A stretch of 64,000 nucleotides of DNA from Laguncularia racemosa (taxonomy: Eukaryota > Streptophyta > Magnoliopsida > Myrtales > Combretaceae), in NCBI GenBank assembly GCA_037954665.1, contig JBBMOL010000024.1, forward strand, positions 3,509 to 67,508, read 5' to 3'. Positions 1 to 13,900 of this stretch are shown here, one piece after another; the stretch's first letter is position 1, and every line of letters starts with the position of its first letter. Under the pieces are notes generated by a model. That model was not told the DNA's origin. It was given only the letters and a program-made list of their open reading frames with translations, and ran no database searches. The translations under genes and the position numbers were made by a program.

Positions 1-303
1 TAAGTTACTAAAGTTAGTTTAGTATCATCTCGTTTGGTTACTTTAATTCTGGTTCATGTCATCTTCGTGACATCTGAAAACAAATTGAAGTATTAGAAAA
101 AAAAAAAAGTTGCAATGATTGTTGGATCAAGATTGGGTTAGGTCACAGGTTACATAATTGCTAACTGGGATAGGTTCAGGTTTGCACAAAAAAAACCCAA
201 TTGGGTCAAGTTTGGGTTTTGGGATGTATAACTACTAACTGGGTTGGGTTTGGATTTCAAAAAACCTATCCCAAACCCAATCCGATTACATTCCTATCAG
301 GAG
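1..303. other. Left flank of duplicated block A, no gene recognised
   Basis: There is no supportable gene here. The stretch 125-290 repeats short motifs such as GGGTTGGG and their complements, which resemble the subterminal repeats of hAT-type DNA transposons. No terminal inverted repeat or target duplication could be fixed. Similarity to the block at 51 kb starts only at about 304. Confidence 0.4.
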
Positions 304-449
304 GCTATCATGGCATATCTAGCTACCATGATCAAAACCATATCTATCATACAAGTACTCTTGTCCAAGCATTCGCTTCAAATAATAGGCTTGCCATTAT
401 GGTAGCAATCCATTCCTACCCCCTGTATAAGACCCATACTCCTACGAGA

Positions 450-3400
450 TTCAATTAACTTCTCTTTGCTTCCATAGCCACTTTGGGTGAGTATTAACCC
501 TATTGATTACTTGGTGCACCACTTTTCTAGCCCAGGCACCTATTGCTACTTTTGTTATCCTTTGGATTAGGTAACCATGTACAAGTAACATTACAGATAC
601 TTTAAATCAAATTTACATGTTAATTCATTTTAAGTTACTTACATTCTAGCAAGTAGTAGACTATCCCATATTTAGAAACCGAAGACGATAAGCTGAACAT
701 CGATTAGAAGTCCTCAAATCGATTAAGAAAACATATGCAATTAAGAACACAATTATTTTTTATTAATATTAGTGTATAATTAATTAATTTAAACTAATTC
801 AATTATATGTTGATTAAATATTATTAACCATTTAAGCTCCATGGCCTGGACTTAGAATTTTACTAAGTGTAAGTTTATTAAAATTGTGTGTCTATTTAGT
901 ATTTTTAAATCAACCCATTATTTTAGTCCAATTGTTAATTTAATTAATAGGTTCTAATTCTACTTAATTTTATTAATTAATTTGTGAATTGACTTGGTTA
1001 ATTGAACCTACTTAAAGGTAGTAAACAAATTAGGAATAAGATTGAACTGATTAGAGATGACTTTTGGATTTAAATCTTCTTTAAGGGATTCAGTCCTAAG
1101 CTATTTCAATATTGGAATTTTGTTAATTAATTAAATTAATCTAAGTTGGAAACCAATCAAGATGACTCGATTTAGAGGAGAGTTGGTTTGATTTATATGA
1201 ATTAAAGTTGGACTAGTTCTATTCTCCTAAGGGAAACACCTAGTCCATTTCTATTTTGGTCCATTTATCCCATTTTATTTTGTAATCTATTAAGATTTTA
1301 ATGTTATGTTGATCTTTAGGCCCAACTACCACTTATTAATAATAATTACCGATTAAACCCATAAATCACTTTTAAGTCATTAGTTACTATGAACACTTTT
1401 CCATGCTTGTAATTACTCCCACAAAGATCAAACTTGTTTTTCATAACAACTTTAATTCAAAATTTTAATTTGATTTTGAATATCCTTAAGAACATTCAAA
1501 ATCTAATTCAAGGAACTAACATACGTTAACAACATCCATTAACATAACACACACCATAATGAATCAAACTATAACAAGTCAAGAATATACTTCATTAAAT
1601 TTTCTAGCATTGGATGTCATCATTAATTATCATGAAACTTCCATTAAATCATCAAGAACATTCTAATTTATTGAAATCAATACTTTCTATAAACACACTA
1701 ACTTAAATCATTCATAACTCATTTATTTTAACTTTGAGTGAAACCAAAACCAAATTATTCCTAGCTACTTCCTCTATCTAATTTATCATTAAAACTCAAA
1801 ATTTAAATAATTTAAGTTTCCAAAAAATGCAAAAATAGCCCATAAATGAACTTACTTCAGTTTAATATAACTTGGTCATTTCAACTCTAAATCAACTCAA
1901 ATTAAAACCAAATTAATTCTAGCTTCTTCCTAACTTTAAATTGACATCCAAACTTCATAATTTTATCAAATTAACACCCAAAATCATTATGAACAACACT
2001 AAATGAACTACTACATCTCTTGATTCAAATCATATCCAAACTTATTCAATTCAACACCATTTTAATTCTAACTTTTAAATCATTATTCCAAACTAATTTC
2101 TATCATTTACAATTCTTCTAAATTATCAAAATAACCTTTAAAGTTCTCAAATACGCATTTAAAATCTCCATAACATGCAATTATTTAATTCATTAATTTC
2201 TCTTATCAAATATACTTCAACTAACTAAATTAACAAACTACACAAACAATTACCTATTTCATACCATCAAATTACATAAATCAAACAAGAGCATACCTAT
2301 TTCCTTCATGAAATTCGTAGCATACATTAAATTTCATCATTATATTCATTAGAACACAAATCCAACATTAAATTAACACCTTCCTATATATACACTTCAT
2401 GCCACACACACACACACAGACATATCCAAATGCCTATTTCTTCAATAATTAATCACTAGCATACATCTAAACTTCAATTAATTCAAAGATTGAACACTTA
2501 ATCACTTGAGTCGCTAAGAACTTCTAATAATAGCCAAACTTCTAGTATTTCCTCCAAACATCAAATTAACCTTCAAAAAACCTAAATCAACTCTAAATAT
2601 TTATATCAAACTTGTAGATCAAAAGATACTCTTCAGCATATCTCAACTCCATTTGAATCTACTCACCTTCAAGTTTGCATGCCAAGCCCTACAGTTTCCA
2701 CCCTATAATTCAACATCAAAACACTTAAATTAATACACTAAACTATAGATTGGAAGATTCTAAAAAATATATCTAAATGCTATTACCTAAACTCAAATTG
2801 AACAAAGCTTTTTGTTTTTTTTTTTCACCTATGTGTATGAATGTCATAGCCAATTTTCGATTCTTCACACAACTGTTTGATCTTCACTTTTAAATCCTTA
2901 ATTTATCAATTGAAACACTTAATTAGAGTTATAATTGATTGAATTTTAAAATTATTCTAGAAATTCAAAAATAATTTTGAAATCTCACCAAATAGAGCTT
3001 AATTCTTGGCTTAAATCTTTTGGAGTACTTGAATTAGTCCTTCATTCTTTAATTTTTCCTTGAATAAAAATAAAAAAACCCACTTAGCATTGTCTTGAAA
3101 CTTCATGCCATTAAAGAGAGAGAGGAGAGCTAATGGTTTCTTTTCTAATCATATCAAATTATAAATTTATAAACCCAAAGAAATCTATCGATCAAGTTAG
3201 GCAAGTATACCTATCTAATGTAGTGTCGATTGCAACAGGTGACATCTTCAAGGATTTTAAAAACAAGTACTAGTATTATCGTTTTTCTACTATCTAGTCT
3301 AAATCTTGATGTAAGATAAATAAACTAAATTACTAATTAACTAAACTAACAACCCTAAGATTAATTATAATTTCTTTAATAAATGAATTTAATCACAAAA

Positions 3401-5070
3401 ATGTACAATTCATCTTGATTCACTCTAAACCCTAGTTTTCTTATAATAAGGTATTGATTAACAAATTGTTTATACTTTGCATTGTAGGAATTCTCAAGTA
3501 AACTAATTACTCTCTTGAGTTAATTAATTAATAACCCTGTATGGAATAGTGGAGACCTCTCCCTCACTATCACCATTTAAGATTTCATTAAATTCATAAT
3601 TCCTAAATAAAGATTTAATTTTTATGTAGAAAATTGAAGTTTTTCAACCTTTAGGTAAAACATGCAATCTTTCTATTCATAAAGATCTATCCTATTAGAT
3701 GAGATCTCTCTCTATCTAACAAGAATCAAACATGCAATTAATTTTTCTGCATAAATTAATCACAAAATAATCAAAATACATGAATAGATACAAAAAGCAT
3801 AAACTTTTTATTAATTAATAAACAATTTAATCGCATGGTCTAGAGTTTCATAAGATACATGGTATATAAATCCACTTCTCCATGGAATTTATAGTATTCA
3901 CGAATAATCTAGAGGAATAATAAGTAATCATGACAAAAAGAACAAACCCATGTAGATATTTTGTGATCTTCAATGATGCTCTAATGATTTCTCTCTCCAA
4001 ATTCATATTTTGCTCTTTTAGGGTTTTTAGAGTAACTCTAAGCAATAATAAATAAAAATCCCTAATTTTTGGGGAAAAAAAAACGAATATTTATAGTCTA
4101 AGAAACAGAGTAGCATAAACAGCCTATTGCACGCTCGTGCTTGGGGTCATGTACTCTGGAACAAAGTGAAACTTTGGTGTTAAAGGTTCTGCATGGCCTT
4201 TTATATGGCCGTGCTCAAGGTTGTGCATTCCGAAATTCCTTCATTTTCCTCTTAGGTTAGATTTGTTCCTTTAGCACTACTCTCTACATAGCTTATGTAG
4301 TAGCCAAGGCACAATTTCATGATGTATTCTGATCACTTTTTGCCCTCTAGCTCTAGTGTTTGCTTGGCCATGCAAAAGGTTATGTATACGTGAAAATCAC
4401 CTTTTTTTATATTTTACCAAATTTCGCCTCATTTTTGCTTGAACCTTCTTTAAATCATTCAATTTCACTCTTTAAACCCTGAATTCAAATATTAAGCACT
4501 TAAGTATCTTTTTCTTGATAAATTCACACAAAATTCATACAAAATCATATTTAAGAAATACTAAAAATAAGGTTCTTTCAACACTTATCAAAAGCTCACC
4601 TTGATTTATTTTTTCAAATGCATTAATTTCTCTCTCTTAACTCCACTTAAGCTTATATAGCCTCACTAAACCACCCTTAGGTCATTATATTATCAACTTA
4701 CCCCTACTAAACCTCTTTACCTACTTAAAACACGTGGGGATATTTTGATAACATGTTATTTAATTTAAATTAAGGCATGTTGTTTTCAATTTCCATCTTA
4801 TTGATGTACCCATAAGTAAATAAGTTCTTTAATGTCATTTTAGTAAATTTAGATTTAGAAATTAATTATGGCTAGGAGGAAAGAATTAATTAATTTTTTT
4901 ATACTTCTAATAAATATCTTGATTAACTAGTTACCATCTTAGATCTTAGATTACACATGTATGGTTAAACATGTAATTTTAGATTCCAAAATTTTATTTT
5001 AAAACCTAAACTAACTTTATTTGATACCTTTGAATTTAATTAATGTCCTTGCTGACTTTAGTATATTTCA
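450..5070 (-). mobile_element. Possible long LTR of a Ty3-type element (interrupted)
   Basis: This AT-rich stretch has the look of a long plant Ty3 LTR read on the minus strand. A TATA-like CTATATAAG lies at 4652-4661 on that strand, followed by a GA-rich stretch and a long leader-like region of short repeated phrases. The second copy at 51080-54300 has the matching TATA-like box at about 53856. I could not fix TG...CA ends or a target duplication, so this may be generic repeat DNA. The solo LTR 3132-4591 interrupts it. Confidence 0.35.
3132..4591 (-). mobile_element. Solo LTR, family 1, inserted in copy A
   Basis: Copy B (about 53795) runs straight through this point, so about 1.46 kb was added here. 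On the minus strand the insert begins TGATAAGTGTTGAAAG, has a TATA box (CTATAAATATTCG, plus about 4085-4097), a middle part with CACGG/CGTGC-like motifs, and an end with the phrase 'ATCCTTGAGGA...TGCACTTGCC' typical of some Ty3 LTRs. It is flanked by AGCT on both sides (3128-3131 and 4593-4596). It resembles the LTRs at 15056-16480 and 25305-27030. There are no internal genes, so it is a solo LTR. Confidence 0.8.
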
Positions 5071-5382
5071 ATGTCTTCATTACTTTAGTTTAGAATAAAA
5101 TAAAGATTTTTTTCTTTGTATTTTTATAGATACATGGAAATACATTACCTTATATTTGCTTCATGTATTTTGAGCTCCCTATCTTTCAAATTGATATGTT
5201 AAATCCTAAATTTTTGGAAAATGTGCTTTTATAGTATATTTTACTATTTTGTCTTTTGATAAAATAATTTTAAGAAAACCCTAAAACAAAAAGTACATAA
5301 AAATAAATGCAAAATAGTCATGTAAAAATCTGATTGTATTTTTTTTTTTTTTAAAAAAAAAAAGATTCAGAGATCTAAACAT

Positions 5383-5466
5383 ATAGTTCCAAAGATACAA
5401 GTAGGGGTGAGTAAGTAATCTAAGAATATAGTTCCAAAGATACAAGTAGGGATGAGTGAGTAATCA
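5383..5466 (+). repeat. Two-unit tandem repeat, about 43-bp unit
   Basis: The phrase 'ATATAGTTCCAAAGATACAAG' followed by a TAGGGRTGAG stretch occurs twice in a row. Copy B has only one unit at about 54566-54605, so the duplication is private to copy A. Confidence 0.8.
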
Positions 5467-7145
5467 CATTATACTCTACATCTTATACTCTAGTGGACTA
5501 GCTTGGTTCCTAATGACTATTGAGTATCATAGGGTAGGTTTTGAATACAATTTTTGAATCTATTTGTATAGAATGGAGTATAGGCATGATGTCTAAATAT
5601 ATTGTACTTACCCCATAACCTGTATTTTTAGATATTTAAGGTATAGGATCCACAATATTGTACTCATCTTATAAAAATTATTAAATAATATTTATGAATG
5701 TAAACTAATATTATATTTTTTGTTATTACAATGAGGGAGGAGGATTAGAACCTTGCCAAATAATATTATATTTCGACCTTCTAATTCTACAAGAAAACGG
5801 GGGGTGGGGTGAGGTGGAAAGAATTAAACATATAGGCTATAAATCAAATTTATCATTCTTAAGAAACTCTAAAGAAGTTCTTACTTCATTTCTTTCACCT
5901 TTCTCTTATCTTATTTTTGTTTTTTTCCACCTCTCTTATCTTAATTACTCTTGGTTATTAACCCGATATTTACTATTATATTTTCCATTGAATGTAGTAC
6001 ATGTAAATGTACTATAATGTATTTGGTGTTGTATATTTTAAACGAGTAGACTATACTTTTTAATAGACTACAAGGTTTATATATAGGTGGAAGATGTATC
6101 TTCTTCATGATTGTGTTATTTTGTCACTTTTATTTTCTAGTGTTTTTTATGATGTTATATGAGGTACATTTTGTATCACCTTTCTAAATCGTGGAGAGTG
6201 TGGCTTCACGCGATTTGAATTAATAAGATGTCATGGAAACATCGATGGATTTATGTTGTGGAAAATTTACTTCAAAATTTTAATATCATAGAAATGCAAA
6301 TGAAAAATTACAAGTTCTATAGGGTATAGGTTCCAAAGTATTCCCATGGTGTTATAAAGTATGTTTCAATTACAAAATTTAGGAACTTGTAAGCACATGG
6401 TGGGGTGAAAGTAGAGCTTATATCCTACCTAGTACCCACCTCATACTTGATATAGGGATAAGATGCATAAGACGAACATAAGGAAGTACATTTACAACTT
6501 ATGATACTTTTATCTTAAAAAACTACACTATTAATCATCAACATTAACCTATTTTTCTATTTAAGTTCTTAATCTTTTTCTTTTATTCTATTTCAATCAT
6601 TAATATTTTTAAAATGTTGCATAAATTGGATTTCCATTAAATCAATTATATTTTCCATCCATCTCGAGCATGTGCTTAACTTTTAATAGATCTTGGGGTA
6701 GTTAATTATGGTGGTTGAGATTTGTACAATTTTTTCCTACCCTTTTTTCTACTTTTATTTTATGTATTTTTATTAATTTGATTATATTGTGTGATTAAAT
6801 ATTTTTAATATTACTTTTCATTATATTATGCAATTAAATATATTTAATATTATCATTCTATTAAATTAATTATTTTTTGACTAATTTGAAGCTGACACAT
6901 GTTATGATGGGCGGAAAGTTTAACAGATTTGATGAAAGTCCTATTTTTATAATGTTTTGGAAAGTTTAGGACTTAAATAGAAGGGGAAAAAAATACTTAA
7001 ATAAAAAGGTAGGTTAATATTAAAGAGATCATAATGTGGAGTTAGCTTGTGAACAAATAGTTGATGATATTATTCAGTAGATAAAATACCAATGAGCAAT
7101 TGAATTCATTCCAACTAATTTTCATAGATTTATACATACCTATAT

Positions 7146-7790
7146 CAAGGAAAAAAAATTGAAGATAGTGCACCAGACAAAGTTGAAGCCACAACAATAA
7201 AAGCAGAACAAGGATGCTTTGTGCATAGGTGGAGTGACAGTAGTAGGGGGATCAATATGGTATGAAAATGGAAGAATGATTTTTACATTTGGACAAATAT
7301 TAGAAGAGGATAGTATAACACATGCCAAATTATCAATAGCAAAAAGAGGTTTAGAGCTCTATAAGCAATATAGGATAAGCAACATTGAGATTGAAGTGGT
7401 TTCATCGACAATTGTTAATTGGATTATTAACCTTTCCAACCATCCTTGGTAGATCCAATATTGAATCTAAAAAATTCAAATATTGATGAAACTAGTAAGA
7501 ACCACAATCTCACACATTTATTGGGAAAGCAAACAAGTAGCAAGTTATCTAGCTAACAAATCTAGATTGATGAAAGTAGATTTTGTTATTTTCAATCTTC
7601 GTCATTTAGATGCTTTTTGTAGAGGCTTACTGTAATGACGAAGATTGAATCTCCACTCATTGAGTTAACAATTTTGTCACTTGGTGCAGCTATTTCTTGT
7701 AGGTCACCTATTTTGAGAATATTCTAGGTCAAGCACGTTTAACCTTGGAGTTCCAATGAACTTTAGATTGTTATACCAAAAGGTGCTTCA
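7146..7790 (+). pseudogene. LINE-type RNase H (RVT_3-like) fragment
   Basis: A plus-strand frame from about 7200 to 7452, and after a break to about 7640, reads like the C-terminal RNase H domain of plant LINE-type or RNase H-like proteins. It has a GG-rich first strand, a 'FTFGQ' strand, a helix with 'AKRGLELYKQY', a strand 'IEIEV', and near the end 'HIYWESKQVASYLANKS', which matches the usual H-E-N-ADYLA block. Some acidic catalytic residues are not evident, and stops and a frame change break it. The whole stretch is absent from copy B, where the flanks join through a shared TCAA. Confidence 0.55.
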
Positions 7791-8880
7791 ATAATTTATG
7801 GGCTAATGTCAAAATTAATCTTGGAATTTTGAGTGTTTTTTCAAATTTAAAATTAAAATATAAATCTACTAATTATCACACACACAAACACACACATATA
7901 TATGCAATCTAAATTTTGTTTATCAATTTTACTACCTTATATCTCATAATTTAAATTTGCATATTTAGACTAATAATCATGCACCACGATTTTTTTTATA
8001 TATATAGAAATGATGGAGCTAGTATTTATTTTGACAAGTGAAATTCAAACTTCAATTTATTGGTGCAAATTTTGATTAAAAAAGAAAATTTTAACTAAGT
8101 ATGAGATTTAGTAACTTCAAATTTCTAAATTGAAAGAAAAAGAGAGATAGAGAGAGAGATAATGCATAAAATTTAAGTAGTAATTTTGACATTATATGTC
8201 CATTTATCATGCTGAAAAAAAAGCTTACTATCTTTCTAATAGCCAATCCATCGTCATTTGATAATTATCATAACATCTTCATTAATATGTAATCTAGAAA
8301 ACTTGTCAATTTAAAATATTTTTCATATTTTAAAATGGTATAAATAACAGAAAAAGTCTATATATATATATACAAAAAATCAACCAATTTTCTACATTTT
8401 AATTGCGTCATATTTATACCTTAAGTTAATACTAAAATTTAATTAAAAAATTTATATTTTAAGTAAGTCATTTAAATCCTCTAATGTTTATGTTAGCTTA
8501 TTATATAAATTGTTTACATATAACATACATTATAAAATAACTTAAATAACCTACTTAAAATATAAAAAATTTAGTTGAATTTATGCATAAACTTAAAAGG
8601 ATTTGAATATTTTAATTAAAACATAAAGAACTTGATTAACCTTTATCTAGGCCCACCCCGAGTCTTAATCACAATCTGCCCCCATTGAATCCTAGACTCA
8701 AACCTAGCCCATGGGCGGACCTAATAGGTCCATGGACCAATCTTTCCTTCTTTTTAGGTCATGGATTTAGTGGGTTTACAATGAAAAAAAAAAAAAATCC
8801 CAAAACGAGAAGATTTGACGAATGCTAGGCTCATTTTGGATTAATGAAAATCTAAGCCCATCCCAAAGCTTGTGCACTAT

Positions 8881-10064
8881 GATAGTGTTTGGTTGCCACA
8901 AAAATTTGGTACTGGACGGAACAAAAAAATTTGTCCTGCATTTGGTTGCCATTCATGAAAAAAGTACTGGACAAAAATTCCATGTGGTACTAGATAAAAT
9001 GGCAAATTTTTGTTCCACATGTAATTAGGTACAAAAAATTTGGTACTGGACAAAAATTCATTTTTTTCGAAATCTCTAACTTACCCTTCATATTTTTCTC
9101 TTTACAAACAAACCCTACCTCTCCAAACCCTTTTCATTCGAACTCATCTGTGCCGCACTAGCTTACCCTTCAAGTGCAGTAGGAAAACCCATCGGTGTCT
9201 TTCCAACAACGGGATTCATCGTGCAATCAACCGCTATTCGAACGTCACTGTTGTCACGCTAGAAGTCGCTATCAAGTTCGTATCCTTCCGTTCTTTCTCA
9301 CATTCTTGCTTGCTTTTCTATGTTCCCCGCATGCTCTACCTGTGGTTGTCGCCATCCATTTAGATTTCCCTCGCTTGGTTTTCTATCTTCGTCGCATGCT
9401 CTCCATCTGGTTGTCGTCGTACATTTAGATGTTTGTTGAAATGGGATGGTGGTGGTGGATCAATCTTTCATGTATAAATAGATCATCACGTGTCCCAACT
9501 TGATTCCAAACTCACGTTTTGATTTCTAGTACGATAAGAACAAAGAAAATTACATAGCATGAGAAAAATAATATAACATAAGTTTTTTTTTTTTTAAACC
9601 ATGTTTATTGCTAATTTCAAGTCAAGATTCTTTTATGTTGTATATTATTTATCATGTATGTATACTATATCGGAACATCATTTTTAAGATAAAAGAAAAG
9701 TAAGTAATGTGTTATTTTATTAAATATAACACAAATTATTGTAATTTATAATATGAATTATTAAATTTTTTCAATTAATGGATTTACATGAATTATTTTA
9801 TATAATTTATAATCTCTTTAAATTGTATTTTCTTATAATAATATCAAATATGTACAAAATAACCATGATATAATTAAAAAGGGTATAATTGTCAAATTTA
9901 CTATGTTTAGTCCAGTACTTTGCAATTCCAAACACTAGACAGCACAAAAATCTTTGTCCAGTACTGAACAAAACAAACATGATATAATTTTTTTTTTATC
10001 CAGTCCTTATTTTGTACTGTCCAGTACTCCCTGTCTTATCAAGTACTAGTAACTAAACGCTATC
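8881..10064. mobile_element. Non-autonomous TIR element, private to copy A
   Basis: The left end reads GATAGTGTTTGGTTGCC and the inverted right end reads GATAGCGTTTAGTTACT. TAT flanks both sides (8878-8880, 10065-10067), compatible with a 3-bp target duplication. Inside each end the phrase GGTACTGGACAAA and its complement recur several times as subterminal repeats. No transposase frame is visible. The middle (9120-9430) is clearly less AT-rich than its surroundings. The superfamily is unsure: the short target site would fit PIF/Harbinger. Copy B lacks this whole region, but the missing piece (8716-10394) is larger than the element, so a deletion in B is as likely as an insertion in A. Confidence 0.55.
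9306..9430 (+). repeat. Two-unit tandem repeat, about 63 bp, inside TIR element
   Basis: Two adjacent units share TTTTCTAT, a CGCATGCTCT core and GGTTGTCG, ending in CATTTAGAT. They sit in the GC-richer core of the element at 8881-10064. Both units are open in more than one frame, but no known domain is recognisable. Confidence 0.65.
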
Positions 10065-12613
10065 TATATGTTAATACCTAGAACTTGATGGGTCCACTTG
10101 GGCCAAATAAGAACACAACCCATCTCTACCTTTATCACAAATTAGTGTACTTTTCCCCGTTTAAAAACATAGGAAAAAAGTTCCGACATATCCTTACAAT
10201 AACGACAACTCTCCTCTCTTTTTTTTTTTTTTTTCCCATTATTTACTTATGGTTATGCCCATGTATTCTAAAGTCTTATTTTGTGCCAGAATTCCTCATA
10301 GTAGTTATACATTTAATGAATCAAAATGCAATTTAAAGTTCATAAAAACAACTACAAACATAGTCATTTTGTCTTAAACTATACTACTAATAACGTTATG
10401 ATTCATTAAATTTTATTGTCTGCATAGAATGTAGGTATACCTATCAATTCCAACCGCAATCACATGTCACAAAGTCCTTTTACAAGTTCCCGACATAGCA
10501 ATGGAAAATTTTTGGTTTGTCAATATGCCCCACATCCAGGAATTCCACATTAAAAGCTCACCATGATTTCATGATTTTCATTATTGGGTCAGAAAAAACG
10601 TTATCTCCACTTGCTGATCGAAGACAAAACAAAAGCTTCATTGCAGTGACTATGCCATAATGTATTGACTAATGGAAACCTATCTCACATTGGTGCAATT
10701 TTTTCAAGATAACTAAAGTAGCTATCCGAGAAGGATGGATGATTGAAAAGGACGGTAGCCCCAATTTATGGCACTATTTTGAGTCTTGGTTACAAATGGA
10801 ATCTTGAGTCCATATAAGTCCAACAAGAGCATCAAATATTCCAAATTAGAACTGGATATTCTAATCTTTTTTTATATATATATAGGAAAATTTAAAAATA
10901 AACTCATAATTAGTATCTTATATTTAGGTTTATTCATTTTCTAAATTATATATATAAAGTTTAGAATGCTAGATGTGATACTAAATTAAGTTTACTATAT
11001 TATCTCTTATTATTTATATTTGTACTTTTCAACCAATATATGTTTGCTATACATCATCCTAAAAGTAATGGAGGGGATATATTTTTTTCGATTAAAGGGA
11101 ACATTCATTGACATTTCACAATACATACATCATCCATACATATTAGTTCATATGACATATGTAAATATCATGTTTGGGAGTCTTATGCTCCCAGCTTCTA
11201 CTAGTAGCTAGGTCGGCAAACATCGTACCTATAATATTTTCAAGAGGGACAACTTCCACCCGTGCTTCTTCAAGCAAGGACAACTTCTCCCTACAAGCAT
11301 TGAGCAAATGTAATGTTACGGAGCAAATTCTTTTTTAGGAAGCAATATTGCTACTTGCAGTCTAAGTTAATCTCTAATTTTTTTTCATGTTCATTCGAGT
11401 ACAATAGTTAGGGCTGACAATTCAATCAACCTATTGTGTGCCATGTCTGTGTCTAAAAAGGTTTGTATCTTAAAAACCTCAACTCGTAACCTGCTAGTTT
11501 CTTAATTATGTATAAAATCTAAATCAGTAACTTACCAATTTAATAAACGTGTTTCGTATTTGGGTTAGACTCGTTTATCGATTAAAAAATTATAACTAAA
11601 TTTATATAATATTTATAAATACATAGGAAAAGTAGAGATTATAAAATTAACATTTATAAATTAAAATGACAATTTTATTTTATTTTTGGGTAGAAGATAG
11701 TCTTAAAAATTAAATATAAAAATACAATTCAACAAAAGTTTAATAAAATAAGTATGATCAAGTATGACAAATTTAAATGTTGATTTGTTACACAAAATCA
11801 TGGTATGAAGTTTTTTTTTTTTAAGCCAATAACCAAAAAATATTTGGCAATATAACTATTTTGCACAATATGAGATAACAATTATAACTAAAAGAAGCTC
11901 ACATATCTAAAAAGTAAAGAAAAACTATCAAGGTGACAAGAGTAACACAAACTCCATAATGCCAAGATTCTTGTCTCTTCAATAGCAAAAAAAAAGTCTT
12001 AAGTAATAAGAAAAACTCTTCTAGGTTCTCAATCAGCTATAGGTCATCTTAGTATTATGTTGAACCATGACCTAATGGATATTACAATTAGTGGTAATTT
12101 ATGAGTTTATCACATTCTTCGTTAGCTCTTCAAGAGAGAAATTTGAAGAATATGCATAAAAAAAATATTAATAAAATGTAACTAATGTTGAAATATTTAT
12201 AAAAATAATTAAATTTATTACCTTCTCTATAAAGCTAATCCTTTGTACATAAAAGCGTTTTTATAGTTTTTAACTTCAATGAGTTGTGGTGTTGATTAAG
12301 AATCCGACCTTCGGTACTAAATCTGGATTTTGAAGCTATTGTAGGTATTGGTATGCTTATGATATCATCCTTCTTGACATATTCATCAAAAAGAGAAAAT
12401 AACACTCTTCTAACTTCAAAAATTCATTTGAATCTTTATCATAATCCCTTTGATAACTCTACTCAACAAAATCAATTTATATTGAGGATCTAATGAAATA
12501 GCAATTGTCAAAATCACACTAAATTTTGACCAATATTTTTCAAACTTTTACAAACATCCTTATTGTCATATACCTCATATATGCTTCATTTCCACTATAT
12601 TATTCTTTCATGC

Positions 12614-13900
12614 TCAATATGCCCTAAAAATGGATGGAAAGTATAAGTTGATAGTAGTGTACTTCATTCCATAAAACTGACAAATGATATCATAGAGAAC
12701 CTTTAAGAATTTAGTGATTTTGTCAATCTTATCCCAATCATGCATAGAAGGACAATACTTGTAATTTGAATCATTTAACTCCAAGTGACAAAATGCACTT
12801 CCATAATAAATTGCATTATCTAGCATGAGGTATGTGGAGTTCCATCGAGTTGGCACATCCTGTCTTAAGCCTCTATTTATAGGCAAAACAACAAACTCAA
12901 GCATTCAACAAATTTCACTTTTCTAATTTGAGACCCTTTCATATACTTGACATTTCTCTTACTTTACCCACAGCATCATCAATCTCTTTTAAACCTCCTT
13001 GAACAATCAGATTGAGAATGTGTGCAGACATCGATTATGAAAATAAATACCTAAAGCCAAAAGAGCACCTCACACATTTAGCTGTGCTTTTATTAAACTT
13101 GCAAAAATATCATTTATTGAAGCATTATCTACAGTCAAACAAAATAATTTACTTTCTATGTCTCAATTTGTTAACAAAGTCTTTATTCTCTTAATCAATG
13201 CAACACTTGTATATGGAGGTAGCATATATGCAAAACTTAAAATTCTTTTTGCAAGACCCAATCTCTATTAAATAAGTGTGCAATTATAGATATATATCAA
13301 TTGGTAGTTATTGATGTCCACATATCAAATGTCAAGCAAATTTGACCAGGACATTCTATGAACATGTGCTCGATTATAGTTTTTTCTCTCTTAAACATCT
13401 TTAATAAATCAACTTTTAAAGTATTTCTAGAAACATGCACAACATTCTCATTTAAATATTCAAGTAATGTTCTAAGTCCACCATACCCCACAAATGAAAG
13501 GGTCAACTCATGCTTCATAACAACATTAACTAATAAGTCACGAAATCTTTTAGCATAAACTTTGTGCTATTAGGTTTCATGTCAACAGACAATAAAATTT
13601 GACCAATATCACAAGTATTATGTTTAGGGCACTTTAACATTTGTCTATTTAAGTTCTCTGTTCCAAATTTACTATCGCATTTTATCTTAGTACTACATAA
13701 CTTACATATGACTCTTATAATGACTGATCCATTCAGTTGCTCCTCATATGTACAAGAAAAGTAATTCCAAGTTAAGAAGTAAGCTTCCTCTTATGTTTGG
13801 ATTCAAAAGTTGATGCTAAAACTTCAAATATATTATCCTTTTCATTATTTGCTCCTAATGTGTCCACTTCATCAAAGTCCAATGGATGATCCACGGGCAA
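12614..13900 (-). pseudogene. hAT transposase, broken
   Basis: Read from right to left, about 13790-13570 encodes a degenerate BED-type zinc finger (C-x2-C, then KCDSKFGT and LNRQMLKC, with the usual His replaced by Gln). Positions 13518-13297 carry the catalytic-region phrase ICLTFDMWTS, and 12904-12614 carry DVPTRWNSTYLML, a hallmark of plant hAT transposases. Stops and frame changes separate the pieces, and the C-terminal dimerisation domain is not recognisable. The protein would have driven cut-and-paste transposition in the nucleus. It cannot be made now. Confidence 0.85.

Larger units (their letters stand above)
304..11940 (+). repeat. Segmental duplication, copy A
   Basis: Read side by side, this block and 51080-63945 are the same sequence in the same order and direction. 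Matching blocks by eye are 304-3131 with 51080-53795, 4592-7145 with 53795-56258, 7787-8715 with 56250-56340 plus 61410-62300, and 10395-11940 with 62305-63945. Copy A alone has a solo LTR (3132-4591), a LINE RNase H fragment (7146-7790) and the segment 8716-10394 with its TIR element. Similarity continues into the left end of the hAT element at 11409. Most of the block is AT-rich non-coding repeat DNA. Confidence 0.88.

Noticed and set aside
201..458. 85-residue open frame at the left edge
   Set aside because: It lies in repeat DNA, the copy-B counterpart is not open, and it has no recognisable motif.
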